NCBI GenBank assembly: GCA_035548675.1
Contig: DASZSJ010000097.1
Location: forward strand, 1 to 22,455
DNA length: 22,455 nucleotides
Reading direction: 5' to 3'
Origin: VRUE01 sp035548675
GTDB taxonomy: Bacteria > Actinomycetota > Thermoleophilia > Solirubrobacterales > 70-9
The notes beneath the pieces are model-generated. The model worked only from the letters and a program-made list of their open reading frames with translations. It was not told the origin of the DNA and did not search any database. Every line of letters begins with the position of its first letter. The stretch's first letter is position 1. The position numbers and the translations under genes are program-made. Below are positions 6,819 to 15,374 of this stretch, piece by piece.

Positions 6819-7591
6819 GCGCGGTCGAGGGCCTCGGCCAGAACCAGCTCGCCGGCTTCGTCCTCGTCCTCGCTCGGATCGGGCCGCTGTTCATGCTCGC
6901 CCCGCCCTTCTCCTCGAAGATGGTGCCGCTGCGCGCCCGCGCCGTCGTCGCGATCGGGATCGCGATCGGGATCGCGCCGATCGCCCTGCACGGTCAGGCG
7001 GTGCCGGGGGAAGCGCTGGCGCTCGCCGGCCTCGCCCTCAAGGAGGTCCTCGTCGGCCTCGCCTTCGCCTTCGCGCTCGCCTGCCTCTTCGCCGCCTTCA
7101 CCACCGCCGGCTCGCTGCTCGACACCTCGATGGGGTTCAGCTTCGGCTCCCTGGTCGACCCGATCACCGGCGCTCAGTCCGGGCAGATGGTCCAGATCTA
7201 CTCGCTGGTCGCGATCGCCGTCTTCATCGCGATCGGCGGCGACGCCTGGGTGATCCAGGGCCTCGCCAAGAGCTACGAAGCCGTGCCGCTGCTGGCCTCG
7301 CCCTCGCTGGCGGCGCTGGGCGCGGGCGCCGCCGCGGCCTTCGCCGGCATCCTCGCCGCGGCGCTGGAGGTGGCGGCGCCGGTGCTGCTGGCGCTGCTGC
7401 TCGCCGACGTCGCCTTCGGCGTCGTCTCCCGCGTCGTCCCCCAGCTCAACGTCTTCGCCGTCGGCTTCCCGGTCAAGATCGTCGTCGGCCTGCTCGTCGC
7501 CGGCGTCTCGCTGCCCTTCGTCGCCGGCTGGCTCTCCGACCAGCTGCAGCTCAGCGTCGAATCCGCCCTCTCCAGCCTGAGGCTCGGCTGA
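6815..7591 (+). CDS. fliR: Flagellar type III export gate protein FliR
   Basis: A 258-residue polytopic membrane protein with the FliR pattern: FVLVLARIGPLFMLAPPFSSKMVPLRARAV near the N-terminus in pieces, LKEVLVGLAFAFALACLF, GFSFGSLVDPITGAQSGQM and a C-terminal PQLNVFAVGFPVKIVVGLL. FliR completes the FliPQR gate. The GTG start overlaps fliQ. The junction sequence GTGAGCGCG here is intact, and resembles an empty version of the site that the 76-bp repeat occupies at the motA-motB and flhF junctions. Confidence 0.95.
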   Translation: MSAVEGLGQNQLAGFVLVLARIGPLFMLAPPFSSKMVPLRARAVVAIGIAIGIAPIALHGQAVPGEALALAGLALKEVLVGLAFAFALACLFAAFTTAGSLLDTSMGFSFGSLVDPITGAQSGQMVQIYSLVAIAVFIAIGGDAWVIQGLAKSYEAVPLLASPSLAALGAGAAAAFAGILAAALEVAAPVLLALLLADVAFGVVSRVVPQLNVFAVGFPVKIVVGLLVAGVSLPFVAGWLSDQLQLSVESALSSLRLG

Positions 7592-8667
7592 TGGCGGGCT
7601 CGGACCGCACCGAGAAGGCAACGCCTAAGCGCCGCGCCGAGGCGCGCCGCAAGGGCCAGGTCGCGCGCAGCTCCGACCTCTGCGGCGCCGTCGTCCTGCT
7701 CGCCGCGCTGGCGGCGCTGGCCGGCTTCGGCCCCGGCATCGTCGACGGCCTCGCCGGCTCGATGCGGGCGATGCTCGCCGACGCCGCCCACCCGGCCGAC
7801 GTCAGCGCCGACGGGCTTGGGCAGTTGCTCGTCCCAGCCGGGCTGGCGATCCTCGCCGCGGTCGCGCCGGTCGCGCTCGCCTGCGCGCTGGCCGGGCTCG
7901 GCGCCAACGTCGCCCAGGTCGGCTTCCGCATCTCGCCCGAGGGGCTGCGGCCCGACCCGAAACGGCTCAACCCGGTCCAGGGGGCGAAGAACATCTTCGG
8001 CACCAACGCCCTGGCCGAGACCGCGAAGAGCAGCGCCAAGGTCGCGATCGTCGGCGCGATCGCGGCGCTGGCCCTGCTGCCCAACCTGACCGGGCTGGCG
8101 GCGATGGTCGGAATCGAGCCACCGGCGCTGGGCGGCGAGATCGCCCGCCGCGCCGCCCAGATCGCCTGGATGGCGGCCGCCGCCTACCTCGCGATCGCCT
8201 TCGCCGACGTCTTCTGGCAGCGCCACCGGCTGGAGAAGCAGCTGCGGATGGGCAAGGAGGAGGTCAAGCGCGAGCAGAAAGAGGAGACGATCTCGCCCGA
8301 GCTGCGCTCGGCCCTGCGCCGCCGCCAGGCGCAGATGTCGCGCGGGCGGATGATGGCGGCGGTGCTCGGCGCCGACGTCGTCGTCGCCAACCCCACCCAC
8401 TTCGCCGTCGCCCTGCGCTACGACGGCCGCCGCCCGGCGCCGGTCGTCGTCGCCAAGGGCCAGGACCTGATCGCGCTCGAGATCCGCCGCGTCGCCGCCG
8501 AGCACGGCGTGCCCGTGGTCGAGAACCCGCCGCTGGCCCGCTCGCTCTTCGACAGCGTCGCGCTCGACGCCGAAATCCCCGAGCACCTCTACCGGGCGAT
8601 CGCCGAGCTGCTCGCCTTCGTCTACCGCACCGCCCGCCGCGGCGGGCCGATCGCGAGGGCGGCATGA
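7591..8667 (+). CDS. flhB: Flagellar export switch protein FlhB
   Basis: A 358-residue protein: basic N-terminus with DRTEKATPKRRAEARRKGQV, four membrane helices at about 30-205, then a cytoplasmic domain with the autocleavage site Asn267-Pro-Thr-His (VVVANPTHFAVALRY). Cleavage between Asn and Pro lets export switch to late substrates when FliK signals hook completion. The conserved segments LNPVQGAKNIFG and MGKEEVKREQKE are present. The ATG overlaps the last base of the fliR stop. The stop overlaps the start of a 26-residue frame that leads to flhA. Confidence 0.95.
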   Translation: MAGSDRTEKATPKRRAEARRKGQVARSSDLCGAVVLLAALAALAGFGPGIVDGLAGSMRAMLADAAHPADVSADGLGQLLVPAGLAILAAVAPVALACALAGLGANVAQVGFRISPEGLRPDPKRLNPVQGAKNIFGTNALAETAKSSAKVAIVGAIAALALLPNLTGLAAMVGIEPPALGGEIARRAAQIAWMAAAAYLAIAFADVFWQRHRLEKQLRMGKEEVKREQKEETISPELRSALRRRQAQMSRGRMMAAVLGADVVVANPTHFAVALRYDGRRPAPVVVAKGQDLIALEIRRVAAEHGVPVVENPPLARSLFDSVALDAEIPEHLYRAIAELLAFVYRTARRGGPIARAA

Positions 8668-8744
8668 GTGTCCCGATCGTCACGGTGATCGCCGGGGATT
8701 CGAGTCCGTGGCGAGCGGGACGCGAATCTGAGGTTGCTCTATGA
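8664..8744 (+). CDS. Candidate micro-ORF (26 aa) between flhB and flhA
   Basis: ATG 8664 overlaps the flhB stop, and TGA 8742-8744 overlaps the flhA ATG at 8741. Both edges read ATGAG, as if the flhB/flhA overlap had been duplicated around an insert. An imperfect hairpin lies inside: 8697-8707 against 8718-8728, ten of eleven pairs. The peptide (MSVPIVTVIAGDSSPWR then AGRESEVAL) has no recognised relative. Its translation is inferred from the coupling geometry. Confidence 0.35.
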   Translation: MSVPIVTVIAGDSSPWRAGRESEVAL

Positions 8745-10798
8745 GCGCCGGGATCAAGCGCCTGCTCGCCCACGCCGACCTGCTCGCGGCGGTCGCCGTC
8801 GTGCTCGTCGTCGTGATGATGATCGTGCCGCTGCCGCCGCTGGTGATCGACCTCTTCATCACCCTCAACATCTCCGCCGCGATCGCGATCGTGGTCGCGA
8901 CGCTGTACCTGCCGCGGGCGCTCGACTTCGCCGCCTTCCCCAGCCTGCTGCTGCTGACGACGATGTTCCGGCTCGCGATCAACGTCTCGGTGACGCGCCA
9001 GATCCTGCTCCACGGCGACGGCGGCGAGGTCGTCGAAGCGTTCGGCAACTTCGTCGTCGGCGGCAACGTCGTCGTCGGCCTCGTCGTCTTCTTCATCCTG
9101 ATCGTGATCCAGTTCGTCGTCGTCACCAGCGGCGCCAGCCGCGTCGCCGAGGTCGGCGCCCGCTTCACCCTCGACGCGATGCCGGGCAAGCAGATGGCGA
9201 TCGACGCCGACCTCAACGCCGGTCAGATCACCGACGAGCAGGCCCACCAGCGGCGCGAGGACATCGCCCGCGAGGCCGACTTCTACGGGGCGATGGACGG
9301 CGCCTCGAAGTTCGTCAAAGGCGACGCGATCGCCGGCATCCTGATCGTCCTGATCAACCTCCTCGGCGGGATCGTGATCGGGGTCATGCAACAGGGCCTC
9401 TCCTTCCCCGAAGCGACCCAGCACTACTCGCTGCTGACCGTCGGCGACGGCCTCGCGGCCCAGATCCCGGCGCTGCTGATCTCGGTCGCGGCGGGGATCA
9501 TCGTCACCCGCGCCGCCTCCGAGCGCGACCTCGGCAACGACATCGCCGCCCAGATCTTCGCCCAGCGCAAGGCGCCGATGGTGGCGGCTGCGGTGATCTG
9601 CGCCTTCGCCCTCGTGCCGGGACTGCCGAAGCTGCCCTTCCTGCTGATCGGCGGCGCCCTCGCCTGCGTCGCCTACGCGATCCGCGACGGCCTGCCGGGC
9701 GAGGGCGAGGACACGGCGGCGCTGGCGGAGGGCGGCGCGCCGCAGCTGCCGCCCGGCCCCGAGCAGGCGAGCCCGGCGCTGCAGGTGGACCCGCTCGAGC
9801 TGGCGATCGGCTTCGGCCTGGTGCCGCTGGTCGACCAGGGGGCCGGCGGCGGCCTGACCGGGCGCGTCACCGGCATCCGCCGCCAGCTCGCGGCCGAGCT
9901 GGGGACGGTGATCCCGCCGGTCCGCATCCACGACGAGCTCGGCCTCGACTCGCACGAGTACGCGCTGCGGGTGCGCGGCAGCGAGGTCGCCCGCGGCCAG
10001 CTGATGCCCGGCCACCAGCTGGCGATGGACCCCGGCGAGGCGGCCGGGCAGCTCTCCGGGGTGCCCACCACCGAGCCGGCCTTCGGCCTGCCCGCGACCT
10101 GGATCCCCGAGGCCGAGCGGGCCGAGGCCGAGGCGCTCGGCTACACCGTCGTCGACGGCGAATCGGTCCTCGCCACCCACCTGACCGAGACGATCCGCTC
10201 GCACGCGGCCGAGCTGCTCAGCCGCCAGGAGACGCGCAAGCTGCTCGACGGGCTGAAGGAGACCAACGCCGCTGCGGTCGAGGAGGTCGTGCCGGAGCTG
10301 CTCTCGCTGGGCGAGGTGCAGCGGGTGCTGCAGGCGCTGCTGCGCGAGGGGGTGCCGATCAAGGACCTGGGCGCGATCGTCGAGGCGATCGGCGACAAGT
10401 CGCGGGTCAGCCGCGACACCGCGGTCCTGGCCGAGTACGCGCGGGCGGAGCTGGGGCGGACGATCACAGCCCCCCACCTCGACGGCGCGATGAAGCTGCG
10501 GGCGATCTCGCTCGGCCCCGCGGTCGAGCAGGAGATCGGCGAAGCGATCGCACAGACGCCCGACGGCGAGCTGCTGGCGATGGAGCCCTCGCGGGCGCAG
10601 GCGCTGCTGGCCTCGCTGCGCTCCCAGCTCGACGCGGCGCTGGCCCAGGGCGGGCGCCCGGTGCTGCTCTGCTCGGGCCGCGCCCGCCGCCATCTTCGAC
10701 ATCTCTGCGAGCAGTCGCTGCCGCAGCTGACGGTTTGTTCCTACAACGAGATCGTGCCCGGAGTCCGGGTCGAGAACATGGGGGTGGTCACGGTATGA
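8741..10798 (+). CDS. flhA: Flagellar export gate protein FlhA
   Basis: A 685-residue protein of the FHIPEP family. The N-terminal half holds about eight membrane helices with LLLLTTMFRLAINVSVTRQILL, GNFVVGGNVVVGLVVFFILI, the conserved cytoplasmic loop RVAEVGARFTLDAMPGKQMA followed by IDADLNAG, and DFYGAMDGASKFVKGDAIAG. The cytoplasmic domain (about 345-685) ends SYNEIVPGVRVENMGVV. FlhA forms the nonameric ring that receives export substrates and couples to proton flow. Length matches the family. It overlaps flhF by ATGA. Confidence 0.96.
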   Translation: MSAGIKRLLAHADLLAAVAVVLVVVMMIVPLPPLVIDLFITLNISAAIAIVVATLYLPRALDFAAFPSLLLLTTMFRLAINVSVTRQILLHGDGGEVVEAFGNFVVGGNVVVGLVVFFILIVIQFVVVTSGASRVAEVGARFTLDAMPGKQMAIDADLNAGQITDEQAHQRREDIAREADFYGAMDGASKFVKGDAIAGILIVLINLLGGIVIGVMQQGLSFPEATQHYSLLTVGDGLAAQIPALLISVAAGIIVTRAASERDLGNDIAAQIFAQRKAPMVAAAVICAFALVPGLPKLPFLLIGGALACVAYAIRDGLPGEGEDTAALAEGGAPQLPPGPEQASPALQVDPLELAIGFGLVPLVDQGAGGGLTGRVTGIRRQLAAELGTVIPPVRIHDELGLDSHEYALRVRGSEVARGQLMPGHQLAMDPGEAAGQLSGVPTTEPAFGLPATWIPEAERAEAEALGYTVVDGESVLATHLTETIRSHAAELLSRQETRKLLDGLKETNAAAVEEVVPELLSLGEVQRVLQALLREGVPIKDLGAIVEAIGDKSRVSRDTAVLAEYARAELGRTITAPHLDGAMKLRAISLGPAVEQEIGEAIAQTPDGELLAMEPSRAQALLASLRSQLDAALAQGGRPVLLCSGRARRHLRHLCEQSLPQLTVCSYNEIVPGVRVENMGVVTV

Positions 10799-12003
10799 AC
10801 GAGGCGACGACGGCCGTTGAGGACGTCAGGACCTTCCGGGGAAGCTCGCTGGAGGCGCTGCTGCCGCAGATCCGCGGTGAGCTGGGCCCGCACGCGGTCG
10901 TGGTGCGCCAGCGCGAGGGGCTGATTGGCGGGGTCGGGGGGTTCTTTCAGAAGAAGTGCGTGGAGGTCGAGGCGCGGGCGGGCGGGCCCGGGGTCGACGT
11001 GTATGACGAGGACGAGACTGAGGGCGATCGGGACGAAGGTGACGGCGGGCGGGCCCTGTCACAGGGGGAGGGGCCTGCGGGCGGTGCGGTCGCTCCGTCC
11101 TCGACCCCTCCCCCTGTGCCACCCGCGCGAGTCGCGGCTTCGGCCGACGGGCTCGGGCTCGGCGTCGATGGCGAGGGCCCCGTGCGTCGGGCCAGCGGCT
11201 CGCCCGCTCGGGAAGCTCCCGTTGTGCGGAACGATGCAGCTACTCGGGAAGGGTTGGCGACGCCGGCCGTGCGGGAGATGGTGGGGCAGGCGCATCCGTT
11301 TGCCGAAATGCTCGAGGACTTCGGGCCGGTGGAGGAGGTTCAGGCGCCGCCGAAGGCTCGGGCGCTGGTGCATGGGATGGCCGAGGTCGGGCTGGGCGAG
11401 GACCTGGCGCGGGAGATCGTCGAGGCGGTGCTGGCCAGCGCGATGCCGTTTGCGGGGGCGCGGCGGTTGCGGACGTTGGTGCGCAACGAGCTGGCGCTGC
11501 GGATCCCGGTCGCTCCGGCGGCGGCGCCCGGGCCGCGGACGATCGCCCTCGCCGGCCCGGCGGGGGCGGGTAAGACGGCGGCGCTGGCGGCGGTTGCGGC
11601 GGCGTACGAGGCCGCCGGGGTCGAGGTCGTGCGGCTCGACGCGCCGGACGAGCTCGACGCCCCGAGCGCGACGGGCCTGACCCTGGTCGACACGCCCTCA
11701 CTGCACGGCGGCGCCGCGGCGCTGGAGGGGGTCGCGAAGGCGCTCGGCTCGCTCGCCGGCGCCGAGGTCCACCTGGTGCTGCGGGCCGGCACCGCCGCGG
11801 CCGCGGCGAGCGAGGCGGTCGCGGGGCTGGCGGCGCTGCGCCCGAGCCGGCTGCTGCTCAGCGGCGCCGGCGAGACCGCCCACTTGGGCGGCGTCGTCGA
11901 CGCCGCGATCCGCTCCGGCCTGCCGCTCGGCTTCGTCGCCGCGTCGGCCAGTGAGATTGCGCCGGCCGACCCGCGCGACCTGGCGGGGAGGATCGTCCCG
12001 TGA
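10795..12003 (+). CDS. flhF: FlhF-like flagellar SRP-type GTPase with degenerate G domain
   Basis: A 402-residue protein in the flhF position. The N-terminal B domain (about 10-60) reads VRTFRGSSLEALLPQIRGEL, GPHAVVV and FFQKKCVEVEA. A low-complexity linker (about 61-155) precedes the NG domain. The P-loop GPAGAGKT (254-261) is intact. After it the protein is reduced: the ~50-residue insertion box with DTYRIGA-type sequence is missing, the usual DTAGR reads VDTPS (298-302), and the TKxD guanine-specificity motif is replaced by SGAGE (356-360). FlhF normally places the flagellum at a pole; this form may bind nucleotide poorly or not be specific for GTP. Confidence 0.8.
   Translation: MNEATTAVEDVRTFRGSSLEALLPQIRGELGPHAVVVRQREGLIGGVGGFFQKKCVEVEARAGGPGVDVYDEDETEGDRDEGDGGRALSQGEGPAGGAVAPSSTPPPVPPARVAASADGLGLGVDGEGPVRRASGSPAREAPVVRNDAATREGLATPAVREMVGQAHPFAEMLEDFGPVEEVQAPPKARALVHGMAEVGLGEDLAREIVEAVLASAMPFAGARRLRTLVRNELALRIPVAPAAAPGPRTIALAGPAGAGKTAALAAVAAAYEAAGVEVVRLDAPDELDAPSATGLTLVDTPSLHGGAAALEGVAKALGSLAGAEVHLVLRAGTAAAAASEAVAGLAALRPSRLLLSGAGETAHLGGVVDAAIRSGLPLGFVAASASEIAPADPRDLAGRIVP
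11060..11118. repeat. Perfect 14-bp inverted repeat inside the flhF linker
   Basis: CACAGGGGGAGGGG at 11060-11073 and its exact reverse complement at 11105-11118 lie within the part of flhF that encodes the low-complexity linker (about residues 89-108). The frame stays open through it. It resembles the palindromic insertions at operon junctions and could be an inserted repeat tolerated by a flexible linker. Confidence 0.8.
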
Positions 12004-12071
12004 GCGCGAAGCGACCAAGCGTGCATGCCTGGCTCTTTGCGCCGGGCGCGAAGCGCGAGGATTTGTCGTGA
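12000..12071 (+). CDS. Candidate micro-ORF (23 aa) after flhF, copy 2 of the repeated peptide
   Basis: GTG 12000 overlaps the flhF stop, and TGA 12069-12071 overlaps the GTG of the next gene at 12068. The peptide is MSAKRPSVHAWLFAPGAK followed by REDLS, differing at three of 23 residues from the copy between motA and motB. The stop-to-start geometry is identical in both places. Confidence 0.4.
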   Translation: MSAKRPSVHAWLFAPGAKREDLS

Positions 12072-12076
12072 GCGCG
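12000..12076. repeat. Dispersed ~76-bp repeat, copy 2 (after flhF)
   Basis: Ungapped match, 69 of 76 positions, to 3604-3679. Here both edges carry CGTGAGCGCG, with G where copy 1 has A at both edges. That agrees with duplication of the local target on insertion, or with homogenisation of the edges. Confidence 0.85.
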
Positions 12077-12423
12077 GGCGCAGAGCACGCCGGCCGCGGG
12101 GAGCACGCGATCCGGCTCAGCGAGCACCCGCGGGCACTGCGCCAGATCGAGCTGGCCCGCGGCTGGGGCGGGATCGCCGCCTTCTTCCTCGTCGGCCTGC
12201 TGGCGCTGCAGTCCTCGCTGCCGCCCTGGAGCGCGGCGCTGCGGGCGCTGGCCGCGGGCGCGATCGCCTACGTCGCCTGCTGGGCGCTGGCGCTGCTGGC
12301 CTGGCGCCACCTGGCCCTGGCCGAGGCGGCGGCGGCGCGCGCCTCCGCCGAACAGCGGCGCAACGCGCTGCTGGAGGAGATCGAGCGCCGCGGCGCCGCC
12401 GTCCCCGACCCCGCGCAGCAGCC

Positions 12424-12427
<4 letters not shown>
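12068..12427 (+). CDS. Small two-TM membrane protein of unknown function in the flagellar operon
   Basis: A 119-residue protein. The soluble N-terminus (HAIRLSEHPRALRQIELARG) is followed by two hydrophobic helices (about 36-53, GGIAAFFLVGLLALQSSL, and about 60-82, ALAAGAIAYVACWALALLAW) and then a charged helical tail rich in Ala, Arg and Glu, likely coiled coil (LAEAAAARASAEQRRNALLEEIERR). It is not a recognised flagellar family. It sits where many operons carry flhG, but it is no ATPase. GTG 12068 overlaps the upstream micro-ORF stop. The frame is open further upstream to 11951, but that would run back into flhF. It overlaps the next gene by ATGA. Confidence 0.7.
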
Positions 12428-13680
<1,253 letters not shown>

Positions 13681-13691
13681 AGGATGGAAAT

Positions 13692-13710
13692 CCCGCAAAT
13701 GCGGGGCTTT
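13692..13710 (+). terminator. Rho-independent terminator after the tRNA fragment
   Basis: CCCGCA-AA-TGCGGG (13692-13705) is followed by GCTTTTAGTTTTG. It can end both the flagellar operon transcript and any transcript from the original tRNA gene. A second perfect hairpin follows at 13717-13735. Confidence 0.65.
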
Positions 13711-13716
13711 TAGTTT

Positions 13717-13735
13717 TGTTGTCTTATAGACAACA
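13717..13735. repeat. Short perfect inverted repeat near the left att-like site
   Basis: TGTTGTCT-TAT-AGACAACA, 8-bp arms and 3-base loop, AT-rich against the local background. It lies between the att-like core and the paired 9-mers; it could be a protein-binding site of the integration system or a second weak terminator. Confidence 0.5.
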
Positions 13736-13752
13736 GGGTGCAAATTTGGCCG

Positions 13753-13773
13753 TGGGGCAACGCTTGGGGCAAC
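13753..13773. promoter_or_regulatory. Paired direct 9-mers, possible integrase arm-type sites (left)
   Basis: TGGGGCAAC at 13753-13761 and again at 13765-13773, a 12-bp period. The same pair with the same period and orientation occurs at 19282-19302, also ~100 bp inside the other att-like end. Arm-type sites of tyrosine integrases are short direct repeats arranged like this. The function is inferred; no integrase gene is present. Confidence 0.4.
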
Positions 13774-13869
13774 ACGAGGTCTGAACGAAGCCGATCCCGA
13801 CCCTTGGATTCGCACAAGAGACGAGTGGGTGGGGAGGTGGGAGCGCCCTGGCCGAGCGACGCTCGCTTG

Positions 13870-13875
13870 TAGCCT
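13870..13875 (+). promoter_or_regulatory. -10 box (TAGCCT) for a leaderless transcript
   Basis: TAGCCT lies six bases before GTG 13882, the spacing expected when transcription begins at the start codon. No ribosome-binding site is present. Nearly the same block (TAGCCTGGCGGGTG) precedes the gene at 15943. No clear -35 is seen. Confidence 0.5.
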
Positions 13876-13881
13876 GGGCGG

Positions 13882-15342
13882 GTGAGCCAGAGCGCACAGC
13901 CCAGCTACGTTCTCGACTTTCTCGATCGCGAGCATTCCTACCTCCAGTCGCTTGAGGCCGGCGACTATCTGCGCGGCCTCGAGCGATATCTGGATGCGCT
14001 GAAGGCAGAGCCGCTGGTCGGCGCGCTGCTGCAGGAGGTTCATGACGAAGCCGCGAACCTCGTTGAGACGCTTCAGCGCCACGACGAAGCACTCGTTCCG
14101 CGGGTAGTCGAGCTTCGCGACGAGTTGGTCAGCCTTGAGCCGGAAGAGGACAACACCGCCGAGCCCCGCCCGTCCGTCCTCGAAGGCTCATGGGAATGGG
14201 AGATGAGCGTGGCAGGCTTCGACGCCACGCTCGAAGGCACCGGGATAAGCCGCTACCCGGTCGATCCGACCGGCGCCGAGGACGCGACGCTCGGCGGTCA
14301 ACTGCTCGGCATCCTCTGCAACCGCGTGCAGGCGTTGCAGCATCAGGGCGAGCGTGAGGACGGCCTTTCTGTCTATGTCGAGCAGAACCAGCGCCCTGAC
14401 CTTGATGAACTCCGCGAACGCCTCAGCGAGCTGGCAGCCGAGCACCAGCAACTGCACCAGAGATTCGTCAACGCCAAGCGCTCCGGCCCCGGCCCTGCCC
14501 TGCTGTCTCTGGAGGACTTCGTGTCGAAGTTCCATCTGGCTCCGCCGCCTCCAACCGACGATCCGGAGGCGAGCGCGAGGTGGATGAGCAAGATGTTCCG
14601 AGAAGCGCCTACCCTCGCGCTTGTCGAGGCGGCGCTTTACTCGACTCCGCCGACGGGCGAGAAGGCGGAGCAGCTTGACGAGCTGGTCGAAACGCTGCGC
14701 GGATTGGTGGATCGCCTCCACCACGGGCTCTCTCAGAAGGTATCCCGCCATCGCACTCGGCAGCACCTTCTGCGTCGGTTCAAGGCGAGATGCGAGGCTT
14801 TCGACGCTGCCGATTTGCGAGAGACGGCCCAAGCGGCAACGCAGCCAGAGCTGCCGCTCGCCCAAGAGGCGGCTCGCTTCTTCTTTGACCAAGGGCTCAA
14901 TCCGCTCACGGAGACCAGCATCAGTGGCGGTCTTCGCCCCGACATCCTCGACCCGTTCGCCACCGACTCGGTGTATGTGGAGGCCAAGCAGGTCGGCGAC
15001 GACAGCAACGCCGCAGCCGACATTGTGGGCGGCGCCCGCCAGCTCTACAACACGTTGCGCCGGATGAAGGGCGAGCCCTTCAACATCTCCGAGGCATTTC
15101 TCCTCGTCTTCCGACGGGGCGGGCCCGACGTCGAGCTTCCGGCGTCGTATCGCGTCGAGGACTGGACCATCTTCCCGCTGCTCATCGACATCGCGCCGAG
15201 TTCTCAGTCCGGTAGCCGACAACGGCGCCGACCGATCAGTCTCAGCGTCGAGGACTTGGCTCCGCAGCCAATGACAGTGGCCAGCTCATCGGATATCCCG
15301 GCTGCGCCGTCATCGTCATCTACCCCAGTCGATACCTCATAG
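13882..15342 (+). CDS. Putative defence protein with C-terminal PD-(D/E)XK-like nuclease signature
   Basis: A 486-residue protein with no family I can name. Residues ~1-300 are mostly helical and charged (for example LEAGDYLRGLERYLDALKAE, LDELRERLSELAAEHQQLHQ). Near the C-terminus, after a helix (AAQEAARFFFDQG-like), is GGLRPDILDP with Asp354, then VYVEAKQ with Glu367 and Lys369. This D-x12-E-x-K spacing and the surrounding pattern match the core of PD-(D/E)XK nucleases. The tail after ~440 is Ser/Pro-rich. GTG 13882 is taken from the promoter spacing. The stop TAG (15340-15342) lies in a tRNA-like block. Codon use is less GC-biased than in the flagellar genes, and its place in a defence-rich island suggests an anti-phage role (inferred). 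Confidence 0.6.
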   Translation: MSQSAQPSYVLDFLDREHSYLQSLEAGDYLRGLERYLDALKAEPLVGALLQEVHDEAANLVETLQRHDEALVPRVVELRDELVSLEPEEDNTAEPRPSVLEGSWEWEMSVAGFDATLEGTGISRYPVDPTGAEDATLGGQLLGILCNRVQALQHQGEREDGLSVYVEQNQRPDLDELRERLSELAAEHQQLHQRFVNAKRSGPGPALLSLEDFVSKFHLAPPPPTDDPEASARWMSKMFREAPTLALVEAALYSTPPTGEKAEQLDELVETLRGLVDRLHHGLSQKVSRHRTRQHLLRRFKARCEAFDAADLRETAQAATQPELPLAQEAARFFFDQGLNPLTETSISGGLRPDILDPFATDSVYVEAKQVGDDSNAAADIVGGARQLYNTLRRMKGEPFNISEAFLLVFRRGGPDVELPASYRVEDWTIFPLLIDIAPSSQSGSRQRRRPISLSVEDLAPQPMTVASSSDIPAAPSSSSTPVDTS

Positions 15343-15361
15343 CCCTAAGGTTCTAATTCGG
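15336..15361 (+). repeat. Degenerate tRNA-Met fragment-like sequence at the end of the first cargo gene
   Basis: CTCATAGCCCTAAGGT matches the first 16 bases of the 13638 fragment at 14 positions, then a TTCG block follows. As at 13642, the stop codon of the upstream gene falls inside the CTCATA element. It is short and degenerate, so it could be coincidence. Confidence 0.35.
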
Positions 15362-15374
15362 GCGCTCGACGCAT

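Noticed and set aside
8734..12003. A single 1089-residue open frame
   Set aside because: Its first two thirds are an Arg/Pro-rich shadow of flhA; only the part from ATG 10795 (flhF) is real.
13719..13800. Vestigial integrase 3' end on the minus strand (reads LPQALPHGQICTLLSIRQQN)
   Set aside because: It resembles integrase tails found beside att sites, but it is only a few dozen codons, no catalytic motif can be seen, and the paired 9-mers explain the repeat equally well.
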